Below the pieces are notes generated by a model. That model was not told where the DNA came from and made no database searches. It saw only the letters and a program-made list of their open reading frames with translations. A DNA stretch of 41,793 nt from an uncultured Vibrio sp. (GTDB lineage Bacteria > Pseudomonadota > Gammaproteobacteria > Enterobacterales > Vibrionaceae): the NCBI RefSeq assembly GCF_947488985.1, contig NZ_CANLBV010000033.1, positions 1 through 41,793 of the forward strand, written 5' to 3'. This document shows positions 35,135 through 41,793 of the stretch, in pieces. Made by a program: the position numbers and the translations under genes. How positions within the stretch are numbered: position 1 is the stretch's first letter; each line of letters opens with the position of its first letter.

Positions 35135-35177
35135 CTGATTCGTTTAACGAGCAGTCTGCATATGAGAAACCCATAAT

Positions 35178-35202
35178 AAAAACCTCCATTTAGGAGGTTT
35201 TT
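35178..35202. terminator. bidirectional terminator shared by two small convergent genes
   Basis: AAAAACCTCC, a four-base loop, then AGGAGGTTTTT. A tract on one side and T tract on the other serve the plus-strand cysteine-rich gene and the minus-strand 55-residue gene. Confidence 0.88.
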
Positions 35203-35207
35203 GACTG

Positions 35208-35375
35208 CTATGCGGCTTTGAGGGGGTGTTCACTTTCAATGGCGTTGCCATCAATGGTTACTTCCCATCCATAGCTTGAATACTCAGCTGCGAGTGCTTG
35301 AGCGACATCTTTTGATACGGTGACATATGTCCATGAAATACCGTATGGTTTATATGCGAGTTTTTGTGTTTTCAT
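35208..35375 (-). CDS. small hypothetical protein, 55 residues
   Basis: The minus-strand frame opens with MKTQKLAYKPYGISWTYV and ends with ESEHPLKAA before a TAG. AGGATGA lies eight bases before the ATG, and a terminator follows directly. The composition is ordinary (aromatic-rich, mixed charge), with WEVTIDGNAIES suggesting a small beta-sheet unit. There are no membrane segments. Family not recognised. The ribosome-binding site and terminator make it likely real. Confidence 0.6.
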   Translation of the reverse strand: MKTQKLAYKPYGISWTYVTVSKDVAQALAAEYSSYGWEVTIDGNAIESEHPLKAA

Positions 35376-35552
35376 AATAGAGTCATCCTTTCTCTTTGAT
35401 AATTCTATTATTCACTTTGGCCTATATCCTTTCTTTCTTTTCTGGCTCAACTTATTTGTTAATCGGTTCATCACTGTAAGCAAATGTTAACACCTAAAGC
35501 CTATTTATAGGTTTGCTTATCGGTGTGTCTTTGGGTATTTACCCGGTGAATA
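35376..35552. other. gap before the MITE
   Basis: Promoter region of the 55-residue gene; no other gene seen. It lies directly left of the MITE. Confidence 0.4.
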
Positions 35553-35556
35553 CTAG

Positions 35557-35816
35557 GGCGTGTTGACCTTTCGCGGTTAAATTTTGTTCGAGATAAAAGC
35601 GTTTAATCGCGGCGAGGGGGAAGTCGCCTAGTTATTCTAAGCAATTCCTCCTCAACAAAGAGTAAAATGCTTTTAGCCGAACCCTTCGGGCAGCGTTTGC
35701 TGGTCATTTCTACTACGTTATCGGCTTCTCATGTAGGCTAGCTACATGAGAAGCCTCTGTCTTGTATAAATACCCAGCAACTCGCTGCAAAAATCAGCTC
35801 GAAAGATCAACACGCC
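35557..35816. mobile_element. 260-base MITE with IS5-type ends
   Basis: The terminal inverted repeats GGCGTGTTGACCTTTCG and CGAAAGATCAACACGCC differ at one base and are flanked by CTAG on both sides (35553-35556 and 35817-35820). CTAG fits the YTAR target duplication of IS5-type elements. There is no transposase. The inside holds a perfect 14-base hairpin, GGCTTCTCATGTAG with CTACATGAGAAGCC (35723-35736, 35742-35755). It ends 95 bases before the Lrp-family gene and so may affect its promoter. Confidence 0.85.
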
Positions 35817-35914
35817 CTAGTGTGTTTGGTTTTTTAAATGTGTGAGCAAAGTTTTGCGTGATTGTTGTTACTATGCAATATACTGAGCTAAATTTAGAAT
35901 GTTTAAGGAATGGT

Positions 35915-36403
35915 ATGTCTCAGCATCAGCTCGATCGTATCGATAAAGAGATACTAAGAATTCTGCATATTACAGGGCGTTTACCTGTGGTGGAATTGGC
36001 AAAGCAGGTTAACCTCACCACGTCGCCTTGCTCTGATAGATTGAAACGGTTGGAAAAGGATGGCTATATTAAGGGCTATCATGCTGAGCTGTGTTCGGAA
36101 AAGTTGGGGCTTGATGTCCAAGTCTTTATCCATATTCGTCTCGACCAGACCAGCTTTTCGATTTTTGATAAATTTGCTCAAGCGGTTGAACTAATGCCAG
36201 AGGTTGAGGAGTGCTATTCTTTGTCTGGTGACTTTGACACCATGATCAAGGTTCGAGTGAAAGACATGAAGTCGTATCAAGCATTTATGGCCACCAAGTT
36301 GGGCACCTTACCGGGTGTCATTCAGACTCGCAGTGAAGTGGTGATTGAAGAGCATAAAAAGGGCTTTGGTGTTAACCCTGAGTTGTTGGCAACCTTAAAA
36401 TAG
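35915..36403 (+). CDS. Lrp/AsnC-family transcriptional regulator
   Basis: A 162-residue regulator. The N-terminal helix-turn-helix (about 8-60) reads LDRIDKEILRILHITGRLPV, then ELAKQVNLTTSPCSDRLKRL. A C-terminal RAM ligand domain (about 70-150) reads VFIHIRLDQTS, EECYSLSGDFDTMIKVRVKD and LGTLPGVIQTRSEVVIE. ATG 35915 is chosen because AAGGAATGG precedes it and it gives the family N-terminus; the frame is open to 35858. Such proteins sense amino acids and control their metabolism; nearness to putA is suggestive only. Its upstream region carries a MITE insertion. Confidence 0.88.
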   Translation: MSQHQLDRIDKEILRILHITGRLPVVELAKQVNLTTSPCSDRLKRLEKDGYIKGYHAELCSEKLGLDVQVFIHIRLDQTSFSIFDKFAQAVELMPEVEECYSLSGDFDTMIKVRVKDMKSYQAFMATKLGTLPGVIQTRSEVVIEEHKKGFGVNPELLATLK

Positions 36404-36440
36404 GGCTCGGTTTTTACTTCAAACGTGTTTGTTTCGATAT

Positions 36441-36473
36441 AAAAAATGGAAGCTAATGAGCTTCCATTTTTTT
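36441..36473. terminator. bidirectional terminator between the Lrp and DUF445 genes
   Basis: AAAAAATGGAAGC and GCTTCCATTTTTTT around a six-base loop; symmetric A and T tracts. Confidence 0.9.
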
Positions 36474-36520
36474 GAGTGCCAGAGAAAGGCAATCAGATAA
36501 ATGGGTGGTGGGTAAACCGC

Positions 36521-37225
36521 TTACAACGTAATTGCTGCTGAGATTAAGCCAATCACACCACCGAATACGCCACCCCAAACGACCAGCCAACCAAGGTGCT
36601 TTTTGATCATGGTCTGTACCATCTCTTTTACCAGTTTTGGCGTTAGTTCATTCAAGCGTTGATCGATGATCGCCTCAATGTTCTCTTTGATTTCATCCAT
36701 CATCGCAGGAGATTCTAGCTCGTCCTTGATGGCATTTTTTACGGAATCACTGTTGCTGATTTCTATTACAGATTCTTGCATCTTTTCAACAAATGGCGCT
36801 TTCATTGGCTCTAGTGCTTCTGTACCGCCAAACATTGCCAACATGCCACCAAACTGCGAATTCTCGATAACATGCACTAGCGAGTCGAATGCTGGGTTGA
36901 AATCGATCTTTTGAATGACAGGCTCTAAATTGAGCGATTTACCTGCCATTTCGCTGCTTAGAAAGCGGTCGATGTTACTTTCAGTGAAGAACTGATCCAT
37001 CATCAGTTGCTTAATGGCGGCTTTAAACTCTTCAAAGCGTGCTGGAATTACGCCAGAACCGTATAGGCCGGGTACTTTTTCGAACAACATGTGAATGGCA
37101 AGCCAGTTGGTGATCGCGCCAGAAAAGGCAAATAGCCCAGCATAGAGTATGTATTGGTTTGCTGTCGCATAGCCGCCAGCAAGCAGTGCTAGCGCGATAG
37201 CGTTAGTTAAGACACTTTTGTTCAT
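36521..37225 (-). CDS. DUF445-family membrane protein
   Basis: A 234-residue protein of the DUF445 family. Hydrophobic segments near the N-terminus (about 6-45, with the family motif AITNWLAIHMLFEK) and at the C-terminus (about 212-233, GWLVVWGGVFGGVIGLISAA) flank a helical soluble region with PARFEEFKAAIKQLMMDQFF. Members are common in Vibrio and Bacillus (YheB-like), but their role is not established. It is monocistronic, with AGAGAT before the ATG. Confidence 0.85.
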   Translation of the reverse strand: MNKSVLTNAIALALLAGGYATANQYILYAGLFAFSGAITNWLAIHMLFEKVPGLYGSGVIPARFEEFKAAIKQLMMDQFFTESNIDRFLSSEMAGKSLNLEPVIQKIDFNPAFDSLVHVIENSQFGGMLAMFGGTEALEPMKAPFVEKMQESVIEISNSDSVKNAIKDELESPAMMDEIKENIEAIIDQRLNELTPKLVKEMVQTMIKKHLGWLVVWGGVFGGVIGLISAAITL

Positions 37226-37340
37226 GGTTGATCTCTAGAAAGAATATTGCGCGCATTTTAAGAAAAAAATGCCAAGAAAAAAACAAAAGGATCGCTCAAG
37301 TGTATCGAGCCGTCGAAGTAGTGACTGAGCTGCAGGCGTA

Positions 37341-37373
37341 AAAAAGGCTAGCCTCCCCCCGAAGTCTAGCCTT
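37341..37373 (-). terminator. terminator of the ABC exporter gene
   Basis: AAGGCTAG and CTAGCCTT (37344-37351, 37366-37373). On the minus strand it is followed by TTTTTTACG, about 140 bases past the exporter stop. Confidence 0.75.
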
Positions 37374-37510
37374 ATTCCAGAACGCGCAAGCGAAGCGTCT
37401 TGGTTGTTGAGCTTATTATATAATCACCCCATAACACTCTGCTATGGGTAATTTACAGATTATCTACACAATGGTGTGAAATACGCCGCAATTCACGGAT
37501 GATGTAAAAA

Positions 37511-39367
37511 CTACGCACTTGCCGTGTACTCAAGATCATCGGCAATAAAACCACCAGTTTGGTGATTCCACAGCTGTGCATAGATACCATTTTGATTAAT
37601 TAACTCTTGGTGCGTACCTTCTTCGACGATATTGCCTTGATCCAGTACGATCAGGCGATCCATCGCTGCAATGGTCGATAAGCGGTGTGCAATCGCAATC
37701 ACCGTTTTGCCTTGCATCAGCTCAATCAAACTCTCTTGAATCGCTGCTTCGACTTCCGAATCCAGCGCTGAGGTTGCTTCATCTAAAACAAGTAATGGCG
37801 CATTTTTCAGCAGTACACGTGAGATAGCGACACGTTGACGCTGACCTCCAGAAAGCTTAACGCCACGTTCACCGACTTGAGCATCGTAGCCAAGGTTGCC
37901 AAACGGGTCGGTCAGCGTTTCGATAAATTCATGTGCATGCGCTTGTTTCGTTGCCGCGTATACCTCTTCATCGGTTGCTTCTGGTCTACCGTAAAGAATG
38001 TTGTCTTTGATCGAGCGGTGCAGCAGTGAAGTATCTTGCGTGACCATACCAATGTTGCTGCGCAGCGAATCTTGCGTGACTTGTGAGATTTCTTGGTCAT
38101 CAATCAAGATGCGGCCACTTTCTACATCGTGGAAGCGCAGCAGTAAGTTGACTAGGGTCGATTTACCCGCGCCTGAACGACCAACCAAGCCGACTTTCTC
38201 ACCCGGTTTGATATTGAGGTTTAGGTTGTTAATTACCCCCTTATTCTCACCGTAGTTAAAGCTGACATTATCAAAGTAGATACCGCCTTGTGGAACGTTC
38301 AGAGGCTTCGCGTCTTGCTTGTCTTCGATAGCGATGGGCTTAGACAGGGTTTTGATACCATCAATTACCGTACCTAGGTTTTCAAACAAACCACCGATTT
38401 CCCACATGATCCATTTTGACATGCCGTTAATACGCAAAGCCAAGCTGACCGCAATCGCAATCGCAATCGCACCCACGGTGATCGCGCTATCGAGCCACAG
38501 GTAGATTGAGATCCCCGCAATGCTGAACACCAGCAAGTAGTTCGCGAATTCCACACAGATGTTGAAGCCAGTCACCAAACGCATTTGACGATGTACCGTA
38601 TCTAAGAAACCTTCCATGCCTTCTTCGGCGTATTCGGTTTCTCTTTTGCTGTGTGAGAACAGTTTGACCGTTGCGATATTGGTGTAGCTATCAACAATGC
38701 GACCCGTCATCAACGAGCGAGCATCCGCTTGCTCTGAAGATACGTCTTTTAGCTTTGGTACGAAGTGCAGTTGGATACCGATGTAAATGAACAGCCAAAT
38801 CAGCATCGGAGCCATCAAGCGCCAATCTGATTCTGCAAGCATGAATAGCATCGCGGTGAAGTAAACCGTCACGTAAACAAACACATCGACCATTTTGGTT
38901 ACGGTTTCACGCACTGCGAGTGATGTTTGCATAACTTTGGTGGCAACACGTCCGGCAAAATCATCTTGATAGAATGACAAGCTTTGCTTCAAAAGATAGC
39001 GGTGCGCCAACCAACGAATCGACATTGGGTAGTTACCGAGTAGAGTTTGGTGAAGCAATAGCGAATAGACGCTGATCAAAATTGGCATCACAACCAATAG
39101 TAGGACTCCGAGCCCGATCAATGTCGATTGGTTGTCTGCCAAGAAAGTATCTGGGTTGCTGGTTGATAGCCAGTCAACCAGTTGCCCCATATAACCGAAT
39201 AGCGCGACTTCGACGATCGCGATGGTCATGCTCATCAGCCCAAGCAAGATTAACGGCTTTTCGAAACCTCGAGTGTAATGACGGCAGAATGCCAAGATTC
39301 CAGCCGGAGGTTGTATCGGCTCTTCCTTTGGAAAGGCTTGAGTAAAGCCTTCAAATTTTTTGTACAT
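37511..39367 (-). CDS. ABC exporter, fused permease and ATPase (MsbA/multidrug type)
   Basis: A 618-residue half-transporter. Six transmembrane helices lie in about 35-330. The ATPase (about 365-600) has Walker A GRSGAGKST (about 392), signature KLSGGQRQRVAISR (about 505), Walker B LLVLDEATSALD (about 526) and switch histidine IAHRLSTI (about 556). It would work as a homodimer exporting lipids or drugs. It is monocistronic and not next to a partner half-transporter, so the substrate cannot be named from context. A terminator follows on the minus strand at 37341. Confidence 0.9.
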   Translation of the reverse strand: MYKKFEGFTQAFPKEEPIQPPAGILAFCRHYTRGFEKPLILLGLMSMTIAIVEVALFGYMGQLVDWLSTSNPDTFLADNQSTLIGLGVLLLVVMPILISVYSLLLHQTLLGNYPMSIRWLAHRYLLKQSLSFYQDDFAGRVATKVMQTSLAVRETVTKMVDVFVYVTVYFTAMLFMLAESDWRLMAPMLIWLFIYIGIQLHFVPKLKDVSSEQADARSLMTGRIVDSYTNIATVKLFSHSKRETEYAEEGMEGFLDTVHRQMRLVTGFNICVEFANYLLVFSIAGISIYLWLDSAITVGAIAIAIAVSLALRINGMSKWIMWEIGGLFENLGTVIDGIKTLSKPIAIEDKQDAKPLNVPQGGIYFDNVSFNYGENKGVINNLNLNIKPGEKVGLVGRSGAGKSTLVNLLLRFHDVESGRILIDDQEISQVTQDSLRSNIGMVTQDTSLLHRSIKDNILYGRPEATDEEVYAATKQAHAHEFIETLTDPFGNLGYDAQVGERGVKLSGGQRQRVAISRVLLKNAPLLVLDEATSALDSEVEAAIQESLIELMQGKTVIAIAHRLSTIAAMDRLIVLDQGNIVEEGTHQELINQNGIYAQLWNHQTGGFIADDLEYTASA

Positions 39368-39482
39368 AGTTTATAAATAGCTCGTTACATGTAACTACAG
39401 CTAACTTGCTGTTTTACATCGTTTCGTTTTTAGTCACACTTTTGAAGGTTTTTAACTACTTCAAAAGCAATCTTATTAAAAT

Positions 39483-39644
39483 TCATATAATTAGCTGTAT
39501 ATAAGTTGCGTTAATTTCTTGCTTTATAGCTTCAACATTGAATCCTAACGCAGTTAGTACCTTTTCACCGCGTTCCATACCTTTTCTGACATTCTCTATA
39601 CCCGCCTCTCCAATATCACTAATACCTAATCGCAGTAGTTTCAT
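39483..39644 (-). CDS. small hypothetical protein near integrase remnants
   Basis: The minus-strand frame of 53 residues starts MKLLRLGISDIGEAG and includes VRKGMERGEKVLTALGFNV, with a helical, protein-like pattern. AGGATG lies 11 bases upstream. The frame stays open upstream (KEQQFLGCVQQ...) into the end of the integrase remnant, so the true start could be earlier, or this could be part of a longer broken gene. Function unknown. Confidence 0.4.
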   Translation of the reverse strand: MKLLRLGISDIGEAGIENVRKGMERGEKVLTALGFNVEAIKQEINATYIQLII

Positions 39645-39675
39645 TTGTTGAACACATCCTAGAAACTGCTGCTCT

Positions 39676-40158
39676 TTATTTACTACAAACGGACTCTAGA
39701 GAACAAGGTAGTGACTCAAACCACTGACCTACACCATAACAGTAGAAACGCACTATCGTTCTTAAATGTTGATTGATCGAATTCACTGACATGCCAAACT
39801 CATCAACACAAAGGTCACGATATGCACTGACTAACGTTACATTGTCACTGATTTCTGAAATATCTCGCCAGTCCAAACCGTTCTGCTCACAGAATGTCAT
39901 GGATAGAGATAGATGATTGCCATACGTCCACCAAGTATTTTCACTATTCACTCGGCCTCGTTTTAAGCACTCATATACCAAGAACTGCATTGCCTCTACA
40001 CAAAGCATTTCTGGTTCAATCCCTAGATCTGAATTATCAGTTTCCTATGTTAGTAAAGGGAAGCTAGGGTATTTGACGCTTTCTATCTCAAAGTCAGATG
40101 TGGATTTAATACAAAGCATAGCCACTTCAACATCCAAGCGGTATATAAATACAAGCAT
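39676..40158 (-). pseudogene. tyrosine-recombinase (integrase) N-terminal remnant
   Basis: Minus-strand text from about MLCIKSTSDFEIESVKYPSF, through an in-frame TAG at 40045-40047, continuing in the same frame as ETDNSDLGIEPEMLCVEAMQ and then to TWWTYGNHLSLSMTFCEQNG and VNSINQHLRTIVRFYCYGVG. The second part has the look of the SAM-like core-binding domain of phage/ICE integrases (helical, W..Y..HL, R.FY.Y). It stops at 39676 before any catalytic R-H-R-Y domain. So the gene has a nonsense codon and has lost its 3' half. It marks a former mobile element between the exporter and the antiporter. Confidence 0.5.
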
Positions 40159-40493
40159 GGTATAGCTTCGGGTTATTTTTATGTGAACATGAATACGCCA
40201 CACATTTCTGGGCAAAACCTGAGTTAAGTCGCCCCGCCAGCAAGGATCTGGACAAAAGTGAGTCATCGGTTTTGCTAAATTAGTAAATCACGGATTAGTC
40301 TACGTACTGCAAATTGCTTTTTTAGCTCTATGCGTTTACAGTGTACGCCTGTTTGAGGGAGTAGCTATTTTGCTTTGCTAGCATTGCAAAAGGTTGCGTC
40401 AACATATTTGACCACACGTCATGGTGCAACCAGTAGTTTTTAGTACCTACCCAGCGAGACTCGAACAACTTACACACTTTATGCGAGGGCTAA
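40159..40493. other. gap between the integrase remnant and the antiporter gene
   Basis: No supported gene. A short inverted pair, GGTTGC (40392) and GCAACC (40426), is present. A partial parS2-like sequence at 40334-40348 has two mismatches and is not called. Confidence 0.4.
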
Positions 40494-41531
40494 GTGTGGG
40501 GGTTGTTCGTGTTTGTTATAAGCCCTCTGATTACTTATTCTATGACTGCTTTTTTACTTCCATCGTTAGCGTTATCAATCGGCTTAGTTTTACTGACATT
40601 CAGCGCAGATCGGCTTATTTCTACATCAGCAACCTATGCCAAGCATTGCAACATATCATTGTTCTTTATAGGTATGACTGTTGTTGCGTTTGGAACATCT
40701 GCCCCCGAATTACTCGTATCCGCCGTTGCGGCTTTAAATAATGCAGGAGAGTTGGCTGTAGGCAATGGTATTGGTTCTAATATTATTAATATTGGTCTTG
40801 TGCTTTCCACTGCTGTGTTAATGGCTCCCATCCAAGCTAACAAGCGCTTTATCAAAAAAGAGTTTCCGATATTGGCAGGGTCAATGCTGATCTGTAGCAC
40901 ACTGATGTCCACAGGAAAGCTAAATATGACTGACGGTCTATTATTGGTGCTCTTGCTAGCCATATACTGTTTCTATTTAGCTAAGTCCGTAAGACAAGGT
41001 GAGGTTTCTGAAGATGAGCTAGAGTTCTTGCCATTAACTAAAAAACGAGCAGGGTGGGAAAGTTTAGTGATGTTGTTACTCCTTTTAACCTCATCGAAGT
41101 TAATGGTCTGGGGAGCCGCTAACTTGGCTCAACTTGCTGGTTTGAGCGAACTTACCATTGGATTGACTATAATTGCATTTGGGACAAGCTTACCCGAACT
41201 AGCGGCTGCGATTGCTGGAGTGCGCAGAGGAATGTACGACATTGTATTTGCCACTGTAATAGGCTCGAATATTTTCAATCTATTGGGAGTAATCGCTATA
41301 CCTTCGTTAGTAGGCCAAGAGTTAATCATCCCAGAGCAAGTGCTTAGCCGAGATATTCCTTATATGACTCTTTTAACAGGAGTATTAGGTGTCATGCTCG
41401 CTGTTCCCATGCTTAAATCACAATCATCGAGTAACGAACAAGCCGCTTACACCATTCATCGTTGGGGAGGTGGTTTGCTATTAATGATATTCATAGCTTA
41501 CCTAACAAGAGTAGCCAATTCGGCTTTTTAG
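40494..41531 (+). CDS. calcium/sodium antiporter (YrbG/CaxA-like)
   Basis: An inner-membrane cation exchanger of up to 345 residues with about ten transmembrane helices. The two inverted alpha repeats are clear: GTSAPELLVSAVAAL plus GNGIGSNIINIGLVL in the first half, GTSLPELAAAIAGV plus VIGSNIFNLLGVI in the second. The acidic GTS.PEL residues bind the ions. The start is uncertain. GTG 40494 has GAGGG five bases upstream; ATG 40542 (MTAFLLPSLALSIG) matches the usual N-terminus but lacks a ribosome-binding site. It is monocistronic, followed by a hairpin. Confidence 0.88.
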   Translation: MWGLFVFVISPLITYSMTAFLLPSLALSIGLVLLTFSADRLISTSATYAKHCNISLFFIGMTVVAFGTSAPELLVSAVAALNNAGELAVGNGIGSNIINIGLVLSTAVLMAPIQANKRFIKKEFPILAGSMLICSTLMSTGKLNMTDGLLLVLLLAIYCFYLAKSVRQGEVSEDELEFLPLTKKRAGWESLVMLLLLLTSSKLMVWGAANLAQLAGLSELTIGLTIIAFGTSLPELAAAIAGVRRGMYDIVFATVIGSNIFNLLGVIAIPSLVGQELIIPEQVLSRDIPYMTLLTGVLGVMLAVPMLKSQSSSNEQAAYTIHRWGGGLLLMIFIAYLTRVANSAF

Positions 41532-41600
41532 GAATTCCAAGAACATGGTATCGAATCCTGTTAACTAATACCTGAACGAGAGCATTCACCTTTATATCCT

Positions 41601-41624
41601 CCCCAACAGTTATGCTGTTGGGAG
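41601..41624 (+). terminator. hairpin after the antiporter gene
   Basis: CCCAACAG (41602-41609) and CTGTTGGG (41615-41622) with a five-base loop. The following sequence AGATAATATT has a weak T tract. Confidence 0.5.
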
Positions 41625-41721
41625 ATAATATTACGATTTCCGCCAACATGTTTAGGTTCAATAACTAGAGTGTTTATCCGTTTCTAACATTAGAAAATTT
41701 TGGATAATCTCAGTAGACTAA

Positions 41722-41793
41722 GGCGTGTTGATCTTTCGTGAGTATTTTTTAAACAGCATGGTAAAGAGTTATAATTTGCTTCGCCAAAAGTAA
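41722..41793. mobile_element. left end of an IS5-type insertion sequence, cut by the window edge
   Basis: GGCGTGTTGATCTTTCG is the same terminal repeat as in the MITE at 35557-35816 (identical to its right end read in reverse). It is preceded by CTAA (41718-41721), another YTAR-type target. The following bases differ from the MITE interior. The rest, presumably with a transposase, lies outside the window. Confidence 0.65.

Noticed and set aside
36242..36253. ATGATCAAGGTT in the Lrp-family gene as another RctB site
   Set aside because: Only the short core matches; the extended GAAAGC flank is absent, so chance is likely.
40334..40348. GTTTACAGTGTACGC as a further parS2
   Set aside because: Two mismatches in the right half-site; ParB2 sites elsewhere in the window are perfect.
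40450..40475. tRNA-like 3' end on the minus strand (GTTCGAGTCTCGCTGG) as an integrase attachment site
   Set aside because: The T-arm stem does not pair and no acceptor, anticodon or D arm can be drawn.

Overview
The window is the replication-origin region of a Vibrio secondary chromosome (chromosome II). The diagnostic genes are rctB (8570-10549, minus), the chromosome II initiator found only in Vibrionaceae, and parA2-parB2 (11812-14009, plus). The 1.26 kb between them has the ori2 layout: an AT-rich unwinding segment, six phased ATGATCA iterons, a perfect DnaA box and further iteron-like sites. Perfect parS2 palindromes lie at 11577, 16248, 16322 and 16348. Moderately low GC, gene content and protein style suggest a Splendidus-clade Vibrio; the species is inferred.

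Layout. 1-1150: decayed DNA (a broken LysR gene and the tail of another gene). 1182-4425: a hybrid histidine kinase divergent from a periplasmic solute-binding protein. 4637-5582: a NADAR-family enzyme and a small charged protein. 5908-8189: a Fur box, two Opp/Dpp-type ABC ATPases without permeases, and an unknown 160-residue protein. 8570-16264: rctB, ori2, parAB2 and tmcA. 16248-16362: three parS2 sites. 16729-18399: a FapA/DUF342 protein. 18558-24723: a minus-strand Lap-type operon (membrane fusion protein, LapG protease, LapD c-di-GMP receptor, type I secretion ATPase) that should control surface retention of a large adhesin encoded elsewhere. 25125-25760: pdxH. 26225-29371: two paralogous exported coiled-coil/PEGA proteins, one with a SUMF1-like domain. 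29861-34738: an AraC regulator, putA and a separate pseudo-ALDH domain protein. 34910-37225: small proteins, a MITE, an Lrp-family regulator and a DUF445 protein. 37511-39367: an ABC exporter. 39483-40158: integrase remnants. 40494-41531: a Ca2+/Na+ antiporter. 41722-end: the first bases of an IS whose terminal repeat matches the MITE.

Most notable signal. An extended iteron motif (core GAAAGCATGATCA) that defines the ori2 array recurs outside the origin: at 7759 and 8256-8285 beside rctB, in a cluster at 29707-30091 in and before the AraC gene (one 16-base exact match to an ori2 iteron), and at 32598 and 32688 inside putA. These look like dispersed RctB-binding sites that could titrate the initiator. 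The AT-rich segment beside the array also carries six TGAT (ATCA on the other strand) repeats every 8-10 bases, as expected for an RctB-bound unwinding element.
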